Below, piece after piece: positions 41,301-53,300 of a DNA stretch of 64,000 nt. Below the pieces are notes generated by a model. It saw only the letters and a program-made list of their open reading frames with translations, had not been told where the DNA came from and searched no databases. The position numbers were made by a program, and so were the translations under genes. Each line of letters starts with the position of its first letter. The stretch's first letter is position 1. This stretch comes from Aurelia coerulea (lineage: Eukaryota > Cnidaria > Scyphozoa > Semaeostomeae > Ulmaridae), in contig CM076944.1 in the NCBI GenBank assembly GCA_039566865.1, positions 11,616,501-11,680,500 of the forward strand. Direction: 5' to 3'.

Positions 41301-44300
41301 TGATCTCCTCCGTAGTCATACTGCCTGATGTGACTGGAATTGAAGATTCTTTGTGTCTTTGTGTCCGCAAGAGGAGCCAATTCTTGAAGCGTAGAATCCA
41401 TGCCACTGTTTTCTTTAGTTTATGCCATCCAGAAAATTTCGAGAAAAGAATTTCAGTCATACTATTCTCTTTCTTTGCTATAACGCTATGAGATTGTACT
41501 GACTTCTTTAACTCTATGTCATCTTCTTTGATCTCAATCATCGGCTGCTCGGGGATGGACCACTTGTCATCGCTTTGCCACAAGAAGTCAGGACCTTTGA
41601 TCCATCTGGAGTCAGAAACAAGATCTCTTGCAGAAAGTCCTCTTGAAGCATCATCTGCTGGGTTGATCCTTGTTTCGACGTAGTTCCACTGAGATGGGTC
41701 TGAGTTATCATGAATGATGGCAATTCTGTTGGCTACAAAGGTCTGGAAACGTTTGTTTCGGTTGTTGATATATTTCAGCACTGAAGTACTATCAGTCCAG
41801 AACAATGACTCGTCAACATGTATTTCTAGCTCCCTTTTGATCAATCTGTCCAATCTGACAGCTACGGTTGCGGCAGATAGTTCCAACCTCGGAATTGTCA
41901 TTGGCTTCATTGGCGACAATCTTGCTTTACTAAGGACGAATGAGCAATGAACTTCCCCTCGGTTGTTGATTGACCTTAAAAACGACACTGCTCCAAATCC
42001 AACCTCTGATGCATCTGCAAAACTATGAAGCTCAGTCTTCACGACGTCACCAAAGTTTTCAGGTTTGAAGCATCTGTCCACTTCGAATTCTTTAAGCGTT
42101 TCCAATTCATCGAGCCACTTTCTCCAGTTCTTGAATTCCTTCTCTGGGATCTCGTCATCCCATCCTACTCTTTCTCGGCACAACTTTTGCAGAATCAACT
42201 TCGCATTTAGGATGAATGGTGCAGCCATACCAAGAGGATCGTAAATAGAAGAAATCACACTAAGAATACCTCTTCTGGTGGCAGGTTTTTCTCTGATGCA
42301 GACGTTGTATTGAAATTTGTCTGTTTCCACATTCCAATGTACCCCCAAAGCTCTTTCAACTGGCAATGTATCCTTTTGGTAATCAATGTTCTTTAACTCT
42401 TTTGAAAGTTCTGATTCTGGTATCGCTTCTATCACTTCACGCTTGTTGCTAATCCATTTGGTTAGATTAAAGCCACCAAGGGACATGAGCTCTTTTAGCT
42501 TTCCATACATTCTAACCGCCTCTTCACAGCACTTCACGGATTTCAACAAATCATCAACATAAAAATTATGCTTGACAGTGTTAATGACATCAGATTCAAA
42601 TCTTGACTTGTTATCGTCTGCAGTTCTTTTCAAGGCAAAGGCTGAGCAGCTTGGAGACCACACACCACCAAACAAGTGTACCATCATTTGAAGCTCTTCC
42701 GGCTCTTGAGTTAGGTCACCATTACTGAACCAAAGAAATCTCAACGCATCAACATCCTTTAAATCCACACGTACTTGATGGAACATTGCTTCGATATCAG
42801 CGATGAGTGCAACTGTCTCCTGACGGAATCTGATTAGCACACCAATGAGGGAATTGGTCAGGTCCGGGCCTTGCAGGACGTTTTCATTCAATGATGTGCC
42901 ATGGTACTTTGCTGCACAATCAAATACTACTCGTGTCTTGTCAGGTTTCTTTGGGTTTATGACATTGTGATGGGGCAAATACCACACTGTGCCACTACTG
43001 CCATTGAGCTGCGACTTGGGAACTGTCTGGGCATATCCTCTGACTTTCAGATCATCAATGAATGCTTTGTATTTACTGTGGAGGTCTGGATTTCTGGATA
43101 GCTTTCTTCTTAGATATGTCAATCGGTGTTCTGCAATGCTGCAATTATTTGGGAGACATGGCTGAGAACTTCTCCAAGGTATTGCAAGGTGATAGTGGCC
43201 ATTCACAAATCTGACTGTGTCTTCAAACACTGATAGAGCTTGTTTGTCTTCAGCTGACATCATTTTCTTGTCATCGGCAGAATCATCGAAGTCATGATTG
43301 AAATACCGTCTCAGCTGTTCACTCAAAGGGTCATCAGAATATGCTGCATTTGAAAGAAAACACTGTTTGTTCTCTCTTGATCGAGTAAGTGGGCCATTCA
43401 GCGTCCAGCCAAACTTTGTTTTAACTGCATACGGTCCACCATTCTCTCCTCTTCGAACTTCTTCGGGTTCCAACGCTTCTGGAATATTAACACCAATAAG
43501 GAGACTGATCTTCGCATCTTTGAGTTCTCTGGGAAGCTTGATATCTTGAAGATGAGGCCAGCGTACAACGTCTTCTTGTTTTGCAATGGCATCTCGTGAT
43601 ATATTCAGAGTGTTCATGGCAAATGCTTGTGGAATTTCAACGAACACATTCTCTTCTAGATTTGTTATTCTCAAGCTGGCCATTGTACCTTCACAGTTCT
43701 CTGCTACATTGCTGACTGTTGCCAATGACAGGTGACATTTCGTAGTTGCAACACCAAGCTCACGAAGAAGGTCTTTAGTGCAAAAGGATGCGGTGGAGCA
43801 ATTGTCCAAAAGAGCATACGTTGTTACTTCTTTCTTTCCATAATTACCCTTGACTCTTACTGGCACAACTGATAGGCTGCATCCGGCCCCAGTATGACTC
43901 ATCATTCCAACAAATGGCTTTCGTTCTTCCTGCCTGATATTACTCCTTGGTTGTTGTTGCCTGCTTGACGATCCTGACTGTTCACTGCGCTTCTTTTCGT
44001 ATGCCACGATTGCTTCATGTAGGAAAGTAAGGTGCTTTCGTTTCATATTACAATCAGGAATCTTGCATGCTTTCCAGCGTCTACATCCAGCAGAAAAGTG
44101 ATAAGATGAAAGGCAGTTGTCACACAGCTTCTTTGAACGTACAAATTTGAATTGTTCATCACCACTCTTTTTCCTGAAATCTTCACAATTTTCCAACTTA
44201 TGTTCCTTGTCACACAGATGACATCTAATTTTCGTATCACTTCCTGTGCTCTTAGGATTTACTGCCTGAATGCTGAAATTCATGTTGTGCTGACTTGCTC

Positions 44301-47300
44301 CTCTGGTCCTTACTGTGTCCGGTCTGTTCCGCATACTCCTTGTTGCACCATCTTTGACTCCAACATCCATAATTGCTCCAAACACTGGATCATTTTTCTC
44401 GATAGCTACACGTAGCACCAACGTATGTACATCTTCAATGTTGGGATCTCTGTCTTCACTTCTGATTTCTTGGACTCTGGACTGCCACCTTGCTTTTACG
44501 AACCCAGGACAACGTTCCAATATCTTTACTAATCTGTCCTCGTTATTAACTTGGTTAAGTCTGCCCGTAGCTTTCAGCGTGATTTCACAGTTCTGCAAGT
44601 CATCAGCTAATCCCAGTAATGCTTCACGATCATTGGCTTTGATAACTGGTCCATTTGAGATTTTACTGATCCAGGAATTTGTAACTTTGTATTTGCTGCC
44701 AAATCTCTCTGCAAGCAACCTTTTGGCTTCCATGTAACCTTCTTCCGGATTCAGAAGAATGCAGTTTTCAATCACTCCCTTTGCTTTCCCTGTGCAGTAT
44801 TGAATAAGTAGTTGCAATCTTCTACCTGGGTCGCTTGTATCTTTCTCGACGTTGTTCTCGAAGGATTTCATAAAGATGAAATAGCGTAAGGGGTTGCCAT
44901 CAAATTGAATAAGTTCTGGCTTTGGTAACAATGTCGCAGCTGCTAAATTTTTCATCGTCTTCATATATTCAGCACCATAATCTGAGGATTCATGCGATTC
45001 AGAGGGTCTGGGCTGATAATGTGATTTGTCCGACTGGAAATGTGATCTGTCCGGCTGGGAATTTGATCTGTCCGGAAGTGCATCGAATCTCGCCGACTGG
45101 AAATGTGATCTGTCCGGAAGTGCATCGAATCTCGCTGATTGGAAATGTCCGGATTCATGTGATTCAGGGGGTCTGGGCTGATAATGTGATTTGTCCGGCT
45201 GGAAATGTGATCTGTCCGGCTGGGAATTTGATCTGTCCGGAAGTGCATCGAATCTCGCCGACTGGAAATGTCCGGATTCATGCGATTCAGAGGGTCTGGG
45301 CTGATAATGTGATTTGTCCGACTGGAAATGTGATCTGTCCGGCTGGGAATTTGATCTGTCCGGAAGTGCATCGAATCTCGCCGACTGGAAATGTGATCTG
45401 TCCGGAAGTGCATCGAATCTCGCTGATTGGAAATGTCCGGATTCATGTGATTCAGGGGGTCTGGGCTGATAATGTGATTTGTCCGGCTGGAAATGTGATC
45501 TGTCCGGCTGGGAATTTGATCTGTCCGGAAGTGCATCGAATCTCGCCGACTGGAAATGTCCGGATTCATGTGATTCAGGGGGTCTGGGCTGATAATGTGA
45601 TTTGTCCAACTGGAAATGTGATCTGTCCGGCTGGGAATTTGATCTGTCCGGAAGTGCATCAAATCTCGCCGATTGGGAATGTGATCTGTCCGGAAGTGCA
45701 TCTAATCTCGCCGATTGGGAATTTGATCTGTCCGGATGTGCATCATATCTCGCCGATTGGGAATGTGATCTGTCCGGAAGTGCATCATATCTCGCCGATT
45801 GGGAATTTGATCTGTCCGGAAGTGCATCTAATCTCGCCGATTGGGAATTTGATCTGTCCGGAAGTGCATCAAATCTCGCCGATTGGGAATGTGATCTGTC
45901 CGGAAGTGCATCAAATCTCGCCGATTGGGAATGTGATCTGTCCGGAAGTGCATCTAATCTCGCCGATTGGGAATTTGATCTGTCCGGATGTGCATCTAAT
46001 CTCGATGATTGGGAATTTGATCTGTCCGGAAGTGCATCAAATCTCGCCGATTGGGAATGTGATCTGTCCGGAAGTGCATCTAATCTCGCCGATTGGGAAT
46101 TTGATCTGTCCGGATGTGCATCATATCTCGCCGATTGGGAATGTGATCTGTCCGGAAGTGCATCATATCTCGCCGATTGGGAATTTGATCTGTCCGGAAG
46201 TGCATCTAATCTCGCCGATTGGGAATTTGATCTGTCCGGAAGTGCATCAAATCTCGCCGATTGGGAATGTGATCTGTCCGGAAGTGCATCAAATCTCGCC
46301 GATTGGGAATTTGATCTGTCCGGATGTGCATCATATCTCGCCGATTGGGAATGTGATCTGTCCGGAAGTGCATCAAATCTCGCCGATTGGGAATGTGATC
46401 TGTCCGGAAGTGCATCTAATCTCGCCGATTGGGAATTTGATCTGTCCGGAAGTGCATCAAATCTCGCCGATTGGGAATGTGATCTGTCCGGATGTGCATC
46501 TAATCTCGCCGATTGGAAATGTGATCTGTCCGGATGTGCATCTAATCTCGCCGATTGGGAATACAGGCTGTCTGGCTGGAAATGTGATCTGTCCGGCAAT
46601 GTGCTGGTCTTATCTTCTTCTGGGGCAGGGGGAATCGGTTTGAGAAGGGGCATTAGCCAAGGATTGGAGCTGGATTTAGGTCTTGGATAGGAAGGAGGCT
46701 TGGGTGTGGTATTTGGGCTAGGATGGGGTCTGGGTATAAGACAAGGTGAACTGCAACGTGATCTTTCCAACCAACTGAAATTCTGCACTGTATTGGACTG
46801 GAGATTGCCTGCCTGGACACACGAGCTGCCCAATTCATTGCATGCCTTCTCTTCTGCTTCTAGCTTTGTAATTTCCGTATGTAACTGCAGTTCTTCCTTC
46901 AGCTGGTTTAGCTTTAGTTCCTGATATGCAAGACTCTGCTTTCTCACAAGTAATGATTCTTCAACAACCAAAGATGCTCTGCGAGTTGCATTTGCCAGTC
47001 GTTTTTCACTCAAAATAGCTTGGTAACTTGATATCCTAGAAGATTTGGAGACATCAGAGGAAGACCTTGAATTTGAAGCATATTGACTTACCGAGTCTTC
47101 CGGTGTTATACTCGGCAAATTTGATTTGTCAGGAGGAATTCTCTCATCTAACTCCAAGCGCAATTTCACTCTGTCCCTTGTGCTCAACCATCTATTCTCC
47201 AACTCCTTGTAATATACAGCACACTCTTCGATGTCAACTTCGTCACGTAATACATCCTTGTACGATTTACAGGCTCTTTTGAACACTTCAAACACGGCAT

Positions 47301-50300
47301 AGAGGTTTTCTTCACAATCTTTCAACGAAGTCACAGCAACTGATCTATCCTCCACCAAAGCACTAGAAACACCATTCAACAGTCTTGTCAAAGCACGTTT
47401 TGCATTAGCTCTTTCTTTCTTCAGAAGAGATCTGTTCGCAATATCCACAACTTCCCAATCAACGTCTCGTTGGCTTCTCCCTGTTTCCTCATGTGGCCCT
47501 TCCAAGTCTTCACCAAAGGCTGAGGGGCTTCCACTATTCAACACAGGATTTTCACCAAATGATTGGGGCTCATCTGTTTCCATATCACCAAAACACGTAT
47601 GACGAGTTTCAAACTGTAATAACCATACGATTCTAAAGCTCTTGGTTACAAGGGGTAGTCTAAACGCGCACCATGAATGTTACCAAGCACCCCAACACCA
47701 GAAAACACAGCAGAAATAACACACTGGTCTTGATGGTAGCGAAGTTCATTCAGTACGGTTTGCTACAATAAATAGTAAACAAGTCAATAATTAAACTCAA
47801 TAAATAGCGATAAGAAACTCTCAAATTTAACAACAATAACAAACACGAAGTATGGCCTAATGTAATTATAAACAAACAAAAACAGTAAACCATGTAACGA
47901 GTAAGAAACAAATAGTAACATTAATATTTTAAACTTACAAACTATTTGTCCTTGTAACTACTCAATTTGGTGTCCATTCTTTTTAGTTCATCTTGGCCTC
48001 CATTGCCATCACAGCCTATTTGTCTCCCAACTCCGCCTTCACATTCACAATGCTAAACCCGACGCTGGTTTTATAGCTGCTAAACTCTGGACTTTGTACC
48101 TTGCAATGCAAAAACAACAACAAAATTGCCACGCATGCACGAGGCTAAATCAGGCTCAAATGTACGCATGCACGGTTCTGAAATATGCTGCGCATTCCCC
48201 AGACAATAATAAAGGTTCATACCAGAAATGTTAAAGTTTCTGCACAATAAGAATCCCAAAGGGGCATTATTCCCGGATCAACAACGACTAAAGTCTTTGC
48301 ACGTTACAATAGCTCCATAATTTTTTTAAACAGATGTTTTTGGGGATGGCAGCAAGCTTTATTTGAACATCTGAAAAACAACTGCATGTAGAAGTGTGGC
48401 GACAATCTTTTGCCGTTTTATCACAACCTTTAGGCAAATGGAACCGGGCACAATTTTTTGGAACACCCTGTGGTGCAGTACACTTTATCAACGGGATTAT
48501 GACTGCCCAATTAAAATAGCACGTGTTAAAACGTATTCAAGTCATTACTGTGACATAGGAACATTGGCAAAAAGTCACCATCGTCAGATGCTGTCCTTCG
48601 CTTTTTTCCTTTTTACTGATGCCCATCATGATTTTTGGGTCTTAAAACGTGAAACATAAAATATCTAATTTATTGCTATTTGCTATTTTTGAAAATGTAA
48701 GGGCTTTGAAACAGACCTATCTTGGACTCTTGGTAAATATCGGCAAACACCGGTGCATCAATTTCGGACAACGGCTATCTCATTTCTCTATTCGACTTTT
48801 TATGCAGCTGATTTTTTATATATTTTGCAATCTCTCCTTGAAGGCCTATCGTAAAATCAACCTTCGTATTCTGCTGACTGGTTATGAAGTATGGAAAAAT
48901 GACAGCCCAATCAATGATACAACACATTATCATGCTTTGAAAGCAAATGTGCGAGGATACATTCATAACAACTTGCGGATGAAGTATGATTTTGATGGAG
49001 GAATCTATTATCAGTAAGTATTTCCTTGACACTTCTCATTTTCATCCAGTGAAAGACCTCTTTCGCTACGCTAATTGACTAAGTCTATCAAATATATCTT
49101 AAAAACCAGATCTTGATGAATGGATCAATCAAAATTTCAGGCAGATGCATTTTTGCATTTAAGCCCAGAAGGGGGAAATTTGCGACATTTGACAAAGAGG
49201 GCCATGGCACTACCTTATACTTGACTTTCATTAGTTTATCTGTGTCATCTTCTGTAACTTAGTGTGATTGTAATTTAGGGGCCTGTTTACATGGGGGAAA
49301 ATACCTCGCCTGCCAGAAACGGGACTGCGCTGACCGGCGAGATTCCACCTTCCCACAGACTCCTGTGCATTTTTCATTTTGCGTTATCATGACGAACGCA
49401 GCAACATCGTTTTATTGAGATCCTGCGTCACAGAGGTGGAATCTCACCTGGGTGAGGTGAAATTTTCCCATATAAAAGAACACACCATCGGTATGATGAG
49501 GTGAATTGAATTATTCGGCGACTCTAATTTGTCAATTCGTTCAGCCCCAGGGCTGCAGGTGAGGTAGAAATCTCACATAAACAGTGGCTGAAATTTAACT
49601 CGCTGGTCAGCCCCGGCTCTGCCAGTTAAATTGTGTTTCCTCATAAGATCGGGTTTCAAGTAAATGCCAGGATCTAAAGGAATTGTTTCTGGTTTGATTT
49701 TTAAGATGGAATTGAAGTGCACTGAAATGACCTTAAATGCACTGAAGTAAACTGACCTGGAGTATGAAAATATGCGCTCCAAGAAATAAATTGTTCAATG
49801 AAATAACAACAGGTTCTAAAAAAGACCCTCTTGGCAATGAGCTAAAAAGAAATGTTTATCTTTTAGTACCTGGTGAAAAAATTTTAGGTCAAAATGATAC
49901 CTGCGAAGGATCAAATATTCCGTCAGCAGAATATACTACCCTTATCCGAGCATCTAAGTTTATATTCGGCTATAAAGTAAGCAGCTTCCAAGCAAATTGT
50001 TTAGACTCATTGCAGCCAAATCAACTGGTAATCACCTCATGCTCAATCAAGCCTATCAAGAATATCAAGTCCATGCCCTATCAAGCCCAAGGGGCTGAAT
50101 CGCCCCCCTAGTGGTTTTTCATCTTTGTATTTTTACCAAGTGTACTTACAACGTTGAGAATTGTTGACTTTTAGATTTTATCATTTTTACAATCAACAAT
50201 TAATCTTTCAGAAAAATTAAATTCATTCCAGAGGGTAAAAACTATCAATATTCGAGAGAGGTCTGTGTAAAATTTCGAATATATCCCAGGATAATCTACA

Positions 50301-53300
50301 GCTAATGTAATAAACGGATGAAAGATGAGCGACATATATTATCTTTGATACTTTTTCTAACCAATTAGCTTTTTTTGTAATTCAAACGTATGGTTGTGCG
50401 TATGTCAGCACTAAAAATGCAAAAATTATTCGTCATCGCTTTTTACCAATTGTCTACAAATCAAATGTATTTGACCACAGAACACACCAAAATTGGACTG
50501 ATGTCATTCCTGCATTGCGTTTTCTAAAAATCAACAATTGAAGATCTTTAGTACTGAACCCTATTGACTTTTACAATGCAACATTGTGACTTCATGAGTA
50601 GTTCACGTGACATAACTAGGAATAGATATCATTTTTAGGTTTAGCTCAAGATTGTCTATGCATATGCCAAGTTTCAAGGCTCTAAGTTGTCCAGAACAGA
50701 ATCAAAATACGGGGGCTGAATCAGCCCCCTTGTCTTCTTAGAGAATCAAATACCATTTGATAGGGTTAAGCAGTTTTTTCTTCAATCTTTTCAGTGGAAA
50801 AGGATTCAAATTAGCGGATGGTTCAGGTTTTGGCATAGGTGGAGCTGGAATGGGTGACTTGTGCAAATTGAGACAAGGCAATGTGCATTCGGAGATGTTT
50901 ATTATGGGACGGGGTGTGGTAAGTTTCTTTGTCAGCAACCTGCAACTTTGTTTTCAAGAATTTTACAGCTTGGATGTTAGTGGTATACCGCAGCTCAGAA
51001 AGATAGATTTAACTAATCCAATGTCTCTTGCATTTACTTTGCTAGCTCGACTCGAGTTGAGAACAGAATGACGTATGAACGTCTTTGACCTAACAAGTGA
51101 CTTTAACAGATGAAAGTCTACTGAGCCCCAATTCAATTCTCGCCAAATTTAAGTCGGTTAGTGCTGAACGTCTCTTGGTGCTCTACGTCATGATCAAAAT
51201 GCATAATGCAGCTTTTATCATTGGCACAGTAAAGTTTTTCAATGTGTAACACGACAGGCAATACCGTATAGAGGTGGATATGATAATAGGGCATACCCTC
51301 ACAGCCAAATACAATGCCAGTCGGAGAAAGAAAAGCGTTGTTGTTGTACTGATTATCATCAGTTCATTTCACGCCAAATAATTCCCAATCAGCAAGGACA
51401 GACTTATTGCCAGCGTATGATTCCAGGGGAATCAATTTAGAAGGATGTAAAGCGCTATATTTATTATTTCAGTCAAGTGGACTTCTTTTGCTCTATAAAA
51501 AAAACAGATACAATCGATTGTACTCAAAAATAAGGGTGTAATAACGCCTCAGCATGTAACTATGGCGACTCGACTGCAGAAAATTTTCAGGCCGTTGAAG
51601 TGATATATTTTCATATGGCAGTTCCTTAGAAAGCTTCAGTACTGTCCTAAAACTAAAATTCGTATTCATAATCGTCTTTAAAGTTTGAAAAGTATGACAC
51701 GTACACATCAGGAAATCATTCTTTGCTTCTGATTTGAAAGCGGCTTTGACATGAAAGTTAGTTATGTGGGATAACCTCGTCAATCTCATGAGCATTCATT
51801 TCACATACAGGCAAGCCCAATTGGATTTGCAAACTTGATTTCACATGAATTTGGACATGAGGTATATCAAGGGCATAATTTTGGTGAGAAACATTTACTG
51901 CAAAATACTTATCGAATTTTAGCGCTAATTGATTAAAGGTTTCTCATTTCTCTATAGCAGCAAATCTAAAGTGTTTAGATTTGCTGCATATTGAAACGAA
52001 AATAGTCTTTCAGACGGCACATTCAAGAATCCAGCCCACAGCTTCCTTTTGAGCGTCTGTTTCCACACATTCAGTGATGTATTGCAACGCAAGACATTTA
52101 AACAAGTTGTGAATAATACAGTAAAACCAGCACGAAAGAGCCACAACTTTTAAAAGCATATAGGCTATTAGAGGAAGATTTCTTAAATTTGAAAAGGACT
52201 GCATTAAAACGGGAATGAAATGTGTTTCAAGGTGCTAGATATACCTGGCGAGTAAAAAAAAGTAACACATTTGGTGGGCCTGTGGAAGGAAAAGTTTGTG
52301 GCAGACATTCAAGACCGAAACGTTAATCTATTCGCCAAAAGCAAACGTGAATGAGAAAATATTTTTTGGCAAAATCGCTCATCATGTAGACCAGGGAGTT
52401 AGGAAAGTGCTCTTAAGGGGATTGCATGTGAAATAGAATTCCATGTTTGATTTTGGTCCATGATTTACTTGGCATTGACATTCATATTATATTTCTGAAA
52501 CCGACAACTGAATTGAATTTCCATGAAAGGTAAATCCCGGACCGCAAAAGATATTCGCGGACTGCAGCAACAAACTTTCCAAATTTTTAGAGTTATAGAT
52601 GATTTTATTTTGTAAACCTGGAAAGTCGCTTAGAAAATAATATATCTATAATGTGCACCAAAAACTATCCACCATTCATGGGTAACAGAAATAGTGCACT
52701 AGTCAAATAATGACCTTTTTTTTCTCTCAAAATCCTAAAAAACACTTCGCAATTTCTCTTTATTTTCCAATTGCTTTCTTCCGGAGTAATGAAATATTCC
52801 TTGTTAATTATTGGACTTGGAGCAGCTTAATCGATTGAAAACATCAATCAGATTTCGTGCAAATTTGATAAGACGAAGAGAAAACAACTAATTGTTGTAA
52901 AAACAAATACTTTATTAAAATCACAAAAGGTGAAGATCTTTGAATTGTCAAAAGAAGTACTAAGCGATGGTGCAAGACAGAAATGAATGTTCTCGTCCAC
53001 TTCTCAATTCCCAAGTCATCTGGAAGAGTTTCCATACTTCCTTGTCCAGCTTAGCCATTGCAAAATTTTATGTATTTTATGTAGGTGGCCGAAAAATTGA
53101 CACATATTTCTAAGCAAATTGCTAATAATCAAACATAATAGACTCAAGCAAAATAGAGAATCAGTCTTCAACATCGGTTTAATGTACGAGTTATTTGTTA
53201 GGTGAGCGCGTGGCCGAGTGGTTAAGGCGACTGACTCGTAAACCAAAGGTCAGAACGGCCGAGGTTCGAATCCCGCGCTGGACAGTTTGGTCGCTGTCCG

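Larger units (their letters stand above)
14271..48308 (-). mobile_element. Tandem array of four BEL/Pao retrotransposons sharing LTRs, with a rearranged left edge
   Basis: Five LTRs of 693-694 bp (14863, 23010, 31035, 39181, 47615) alternate with four internal regions, all in the same (-) orientation, repeat period 8025-8434 bp. The outer ends are LTR ends: TGTAATAACC at 14271 and ACGTTACA ending 48308. The 5-bp ATAGC directly flanks both ends (14266-14270 and 48309-48313), as expected for the target duplication of one BEL/Pao insertion. No target duplication separates the copies; each internal LTR is 3' LTR of one copy and 5' LTR of the next. The block lies antisense in a host intron. Confidence 0.9.
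39181..48308 (-). mobile_element. BEL/Pao copy 4 (LTR 4 to LTR 5), with 288-bp gag duplication
   Basis: The unit is 288 bp longer than copy 3. 44986-45273 and 45274-45561 are a direct duplication inside the gag repeat, exactly 96 codons, so the frame is kept. Confidence 0.9.
13659..48643. repeat. Palindromic fold-back element split by the BEL/Pao array
   Basis: Outer arms 13659-13833 and 48471-48643 are inverted repeats (for example TTTTAACACGTG... against CACGTGTTAAAACG). Inner arms start with CAGGGTGTCCC at 13834 and end with GGAACACCCTG at 48470, matching each other for about 157 bp. The array entered the right inner arm. Without it the inner element is about 594 bp. The CAGGGTGTCCC ends next to TA resemble mariner-type terminal repeats. 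No transposase frame is seen. Confidence 0.75.
49014..50794. other. Intron 7
   Basis: Holds the inverted-repeat segment near 49272-49625 and the MITE at 50076-50768. No exon-like sequence that fits the phase. Confidence 0.5.

Noticed and set aside
53202..53285. tRNA gene
   Set aside because: Boxes A and B are present, but the acceptor stem does not pair, the anticodon arm has an oversized loop and a SINE body with a (TACC)n tail follows.
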